A stretch of DNA of 40,545 nt, taken from Bacteroidales bacterium (GTDB lineage: Bacteria > Bacteroidota > Bacteroidia > Bacteroidales > UBA7960). Numbering within the stretch: the first letter of the stretch is position 1; each line of letters opens with the position of its first letter. The stretch spans positions 1-40,545 of the forward strand of contig PWND01000115.1 of NCBI GenBank assembly GCA_003557965.1, read 5' to 3'. Both the position numbers and the translations under genes were made by a program. A model generated the notes under the pieces. The model searched no databases. It was not told the origin of the DNA and worked only from the letters and a program-made list of their open reading frames with translations. Shown here in pieces: positions 36,845-40,545 of this stretch.

Positions 36845-38260
36845 ATGAAATTAAAACATAAATTTTTATTTGCATTAATTGCCATTACAATTTTTTCATC
36901 ATGTAGTGGCAATAAAAGTGAAAGAAATAGCTTGCCAAAACCCAAAAATATTATTGTTTTTATTGGAGATGGCATGGGATATAATCATATTCTTGCAGCA
37001 AATTATTTCGAGCATGGCATGGCTAATGCACAAGCATATGAGCAGCAGGATTGGGTTAGCTTAGCCATGGCTACATATAGTTCTGTAATTAGTATTTCAA
37101 ATGGAGATACAGTATTTTCAGGCGGGTATAACCCAAGAGAAGCATGGGAAAACCCTGCTTATATTATCAAAGATTATACTGACAGCGGAGCTGGTGCTAC
37201 AGCAATTTCAACAGGGGAAAAAACCTTTAATAACTCAATAGGAATTGGTGTTTGGGGTGACACCCTTGTGCACATTAGCTCAATAGCAAAAAACAAAGGA
37301 AAAAGCATTGGTGTTGTTGCCAATGTGCCATTCAGCCACGCCACACCGGCAGGATTTTTAGCACACAACTCAAACCGAAGCAATTACGAAGAAATAACAA
37401 AGTATCTTTTATTTGAAACAAAGGCAGATTTAATTATTGGCACAGGCAATCCCGGATATAATTGCAATGCAGAAGTCTCAGAAGGCGACCCAAAATTTGT
37501 AGGAGGGCCAAAACTTTGGGAAAAACTTATGGAGAACCAAAGCAGAATAGAATTCACGATAAATGACAAAACCTATGCTGTAAAAGATGCCACAGGCAAC
37601 GGGAAACCCGACCCATGGCATTTATTACAATCCTATGAAGAGTTTTTATCTTTGAGTAAAAACCCGCCTTCCGGAAGGATACTCGGGGTGCCAAAAATAT
37701 ACAGCACTTTGCAGTCGGAAAGAGATATAAGTGACGATGAAATACTTCCCTACTCTACTCCCCTTAATACTAACATACCTACTCTTGAAGAGATGGCCAA
37801 GGGAGCAATTAGCTTTTTGTCTCAAAATGAAAATGGATTTTTTATTATGATTGAAGGTGGGGCTATTGACTGGGCCAGTCATAGTAACAATTCTGCCAGG
37901 GTTATTGAAGAGCAAATTGATTTTAACAACTCTGTTGCTGCAGCTGTTGAATGGGTTGAGAAATATAGCAACTGGGATGAAACACTTATTATTGTTACCA
38001 GCGATCATGAATGCGGATATCTCACAGGGCCTTCTCATCCGGAGGTATTAAATTCTCCTGTAAAGAATAATGGAAAGGGAAATCTGCCATCTATGAAATG
38101 GAATTACGACAGCCATACTAATCAATTGGTTCCCTTTTATGCTAAAGGAGCAGGTGCTGAACTTTTTTACATATTTGCAGATGAAAATGACCCAATAAGA
38201 GGCCCTTTCATTCAAAACTCTGAAATTGCACAACTTATATATCTACTTTGGAAGCAATAA
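36845..38260 (+). CDS. Alkaline phosphatase (lipoprotein)
   Basis: Lipobox FSSCSG; NIIVFIGDGMGYNHILAA, YTDSGAGATAISTGEKTFNNSIG, GVVANVPFSHATPAGFLAHN, IEGGAIDWASHSN, IVTSDHECGYLTG. Confidence 0.94.
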   Translation: MKLKHKFLFALIAITIFSSCSGNKSERNSLPKPKNIIVFIGDGMGYNHILAANYFEHGMANAQAYEQQDWVSLAMATYSSVISISNGDTVFSGGYNPREAWENPAYIIKDYTDSGAGATAISTGEKTFNNSIGIGVWGDTLVHISSIAKNKGKSIGVVANVPFSHATPAGFLAHNSNRSNYEEITKYLLFETKADLIIGTGNPGYNCNAEVSEGDPKFVGGPKLWEKLMENQSRIEFTINDKTYAVKDATGNGKPDPWHLLQSYEEFLSLSKNPPSGRILGVPKIYSTLQSERDISDDEILPYSTPLNTNIPTLEEMAKGAISFLSQNENGFFIMIEGGAIDWASHSNNSARVIEEQIDFNNSVAAAVEWVEKYSNWDETLIIVTSDHECGYLTGPSHPEVLNSPVKNNGKGNLPSMKWNYDSHTNQLVPFYAKGAGAELFYIFADENDPIRGPFIQNSEIAQLIYLLWKQ

Positions 38261-38361
38261 GAAACCTGTCTCTTCTTTTCTAAAGCTGGTAAAGCTGCTC
38301 TTTTAGTAAGATATAAAAAAGTCTTTCCGGCTTCGGAATTACTCTGTCTGGCACTTTATAT

Positions 38362-39993
38362 TTACTGCCTTGATTCTCTTTGGTTGAATGAAATACCTTT
38401 GTGGGAAGAGCCATTTAGTTCTTTAATAATGCTATTTGCCAGCTTTTTCTCAACTTCAACAGCAAAAGCACGTTTAAAAATCTCTATTTGCCCTATTTCT
38501 GAATTACGTGCACCAGGTGCACCAACGCATAGCTTAATGATTTCAAGCTTTGTTATATTTTTACCCTTACCAACGTTGAACAATATCCTTGACATATTTT
38601 TCCCGCTTCCTTTTCCATTTCTTTTCCTGTTTTCAGGCTTTGAGCGCTCTCTTCTTTTTGAAGGCTTTTCAGAAACATTTAAATCAGGAGCATTTTTATA
38701 ATAATCCAAAATACGGTTAAACTCCAATGAAACAAATCTTTCTATGATTTCTTCTTTTGAAAGATCTTTCAATAAATCATTTGCCTCTGCCATATAATCA
38801 TGTAACTGGTTGTGGCCAACCGGTGAATTTTTCAATTTGTCAATTAACTTCACTAATTGTCTCTCACAAATCTCCTTTTTGCCGGGTATAAGCTTGTTTT
38901 CAAACTTTTTATTAATTACTCTTTCCAGTTGGAAAATCTTGTTTTTTTCTCTCTGGCTTATGATAGAAACGGCTACCCCCTCTTTTCCGGCTCTGCCTGT
39001 TCTTCCGGTGCGATGAGTATAAACTTCAGGGTCATCAGGCAAGTTGAAGTTAATCACATGTGTGAGGTTGTTTACATCAAGGCCTCTTGCCGCAACATCT
39101 GTAGCAACAAGTATCCTGATGTTTTTTTCTCTGAATTTCTGCATAACATAATCTCTCTGAGCCTGGGAAAGGTCTCCGTGTAATGCTTCTGAATTATATC
39201 CATCACCCATAAGTTTTGAAGCCACATCTTTAGTTTCAATACGTGTACGGCAAAAAACTATACCATATATTTCCGGATAATAGTCAACAACTCTTTTCAG
39301 GGCATTATACCTGTCTCTTGACTGCACTGTGTGATAAATGTGAGAAAGGTTTTCTGCTACCGAGTTTTTTTTGCCGATAGTAATTTCCAAAGGCGATTGC
39401 ATATAATTTTTTGTAATTGACAATATTCCGGGAGCCATCGTAGCTGAAAAAAGAAGTGTGTTTTTGTTAACCGGGGTATGTTCAAGTATAGCGTCAACAT
39501 CTTCACGAAATCCCATTTTTAGCATTTCATCAGCTTCATCCAATACAAGCGTGGATACTTTTGACAGGTCAATTTTCTTTCTTCTGATTATATCATAAAT
39601 ACGACCTGGTGTTGCTACAATAACATTAGCTCCGTTTTTCAAGGCAGATATTTGTTTGTCAATTGCTGCACCACCATAAACTGCAGCTATTTTTATGCCG
39701 TCAATATATCTGCTAAAAGACTCCATATCGCGGGCTATTTGCAAACAAAGTTCTCGTGTTGGGCTTAATACCAGGATTTGCGGATAAGCTGCTTTCGTGT
39801 CAATTTGTTCAAGAGAAGGCAAGCCAAATGCAGCAGTTTTACCTGTTCCTGTTTGAGCCAGCCCGATAATATCTTGTTTTTTTTCTAATAATGCCGGAAT
39901 TACTTTTTCCTGTATAGGAGTTGCGTTTTCAAATCCAAGGCTTTTAATGCCTTTCATAATTTCAGGAGAAAGCCCCATTTCTTTAAATAACAT
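38362..39993 (-). CDS. DEAD-box ATP-dependent RNA helicase with DbpA-like C-terminal RNA-binding domain
   Basis: AQTGTGKTAAFGLP, PTRELCLQIA, ATPGRIYDII, LDEADEMLKMGF, LFSATM, VATDVAARGLDVNNLTHVINFNLP, HRTGRTGRAG; C-terminal ILFNVGKGKNITKLEIIKLCVGAPGARNSEIGQIEIFKRAFAVEVEKKLA. Confidence 0.96.
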   Translation of the reverse strand: MLFKEMGLSPEIMKGIKSLGFENATPIQEKVIPALLEKKQDIIGLAQTGTGKTAAFGLPSLEQIDTKAAYPQILVLSPTRELCLQIARDMESFSRYIDGIKIAAVYGGAAIDKQISALKNGANVIVATPGRIYDIIRRKKIDLSKVSTLVLDEADEMLKMGFREDVDAILEHTPVNKNTLLFSATMAPGILSITKNYMQSPLEITIGKKNSVAENLSHIYHTVQSRDRYNALKRVVDYYPEIYGIVFCRTRIETKDVASKLMGDGYNSEALHGDLSQAQRDYVMQKFREKNIRILVATDVAARGLDVNNLTHVINFNLPDDPEVYTHRTGRTGRAGKEGVAVSIISQREKNKIFQLERVINKKFENKLIPGKKEICERQLVKLIDKLKNSPVGHNQLHDYMAEANDLLKDLSKEEIIERFVSLEFNRILDYYKNAPDLNVSEKPSKRRERSKPENRKRNGKGSGKNMSRILFNVGKGKNITKLEIIKLCVGAPGARNSEIGQIEIFKRAFAVEVEKKLANSIIKELNGSSHKGISFNQRESRQ

Positions 39994-40201
39994 TTTTAAT
40001 AGTTTTAAGGCCTCTCTGAATCATTGTTTTTGTTGATATCAGGTCAACCTGTTTATAAATATTTCAACAGAACGTTTGACTGCTCTTTTGTTGTACAAAC
40101 AATTCTTTGGAGCAGTTGAAGTGTGATGCAACCAATAAAAAAACAGGCTTATTTGTTCTTAATGGAGGGATCTTTCAAACAATTCTCTTAAAAAACCGGC
40201 G

Positions 40202-40209
40202 CAAAAGTA
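40202..40209 (-). promoter_or_regulatory. Possible -7 box of the helicase gene
   Basis: TACTTTTG on the minus strand (CAAAAGTA on plus), about 210 nt upstream of the start codon. No clear -33 TTG was seen. Confidence 0.35.
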
Positions 40210-40411
40210 ATCATTATTATTTAATAAGTGCAGAAAAATCTTAAATAATCACTATTGTCCTCATTAAAAACCCATGTATGCCCTGTCATTTCGAATGTTT
40301 AGGCCCGGGTTTTGGGCCGTCGATGTGGAATTACAATTAGTGTTTTTCTTGTTTAGCCAATGCTGTTGATAACCTGATTTTTTCTGTTTTTGTTAAATCA
40401 AATGGTTTTGG

Positions 40412-40504
40412 GACAGGTCAAGCCCTGTTATGCGACATTTACAATGCGTGTCCACTTGGAATGTAGTTCAAGCCGGGGGTAAGTCGGACAGGGCTTGACC
40501 TGTC
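40412..40504. repeat. Inverted repeat pair, 17-bp perfect arms
   Basis: GACAGGTCAAGCCCTGT (40412-40428) and ACAGGGCTTGACCTGTC (40488-40504), spacer 59 nt. Confidence 0.9.
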
Positions 40505-40545
40505 TTTAAAAAACAGCTTTTACACCATGAACAAAGCATTTTGAA

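Noticed and set aside
37646-38038. 130-aa minus-strand ORF inside the alkaline phosphatase gene
   Set aside because: Antisense to conserved catalytic motifs (GGAIDWASHSN); no independent support.

Overview
This 40.5-kb window looks like a chromosomal segment from a Bacteroidota member. Supporting signs are TAnnTTTG-type -7 promoter boxes, a type IX secretion C-terminal sorting domain, a CarboxypepD_reg-like TonB receptor, and DUF3078, DUF6599 and OmpA-fused outer-membrane proteins. Most of it is housekeeping: polA, kamA-family, gpmI, pyrB/pyrI, gpsA, rsmI, tdk, dnaG, a patatin-like protein, a polyprenyl synthetase, a sugar epimerase, alkaline phosphatase, a DEAD-box helicase, tRNA-Gly(GCC) and tRNA-Leu(UAA). 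I found no CRISPR array, rRNA, prophage or clear IS element. The strongest candidate for an under-described system is the left-edge cluster (1-5199). It encodes two small secreted beta-strand-rich proteins, then a 1184-aa protein that looks like N-terminal Ig-like domains, an usher-like beta-barrel, SdrB/CarboxypepD-like modules and an OmpA domain, then a lipoprotein. I read this as a possible chaperone-usher-like surface-fibre system (inference). Other points worth a second look are: a perfect 29-bp palindrome inside a yhcG-like nuclease gene; a single-base frameshift splitting a DUF362 gene; a His-rich membrane protein next to a ZnuD-like TonB receptor; a cyclic-2,3-diphosphoglycerate-synthetase-like protein next to pyrBI; a structured leader upstream of the DEAD-box helicase gene; and a long inverted repeat at the right edge.
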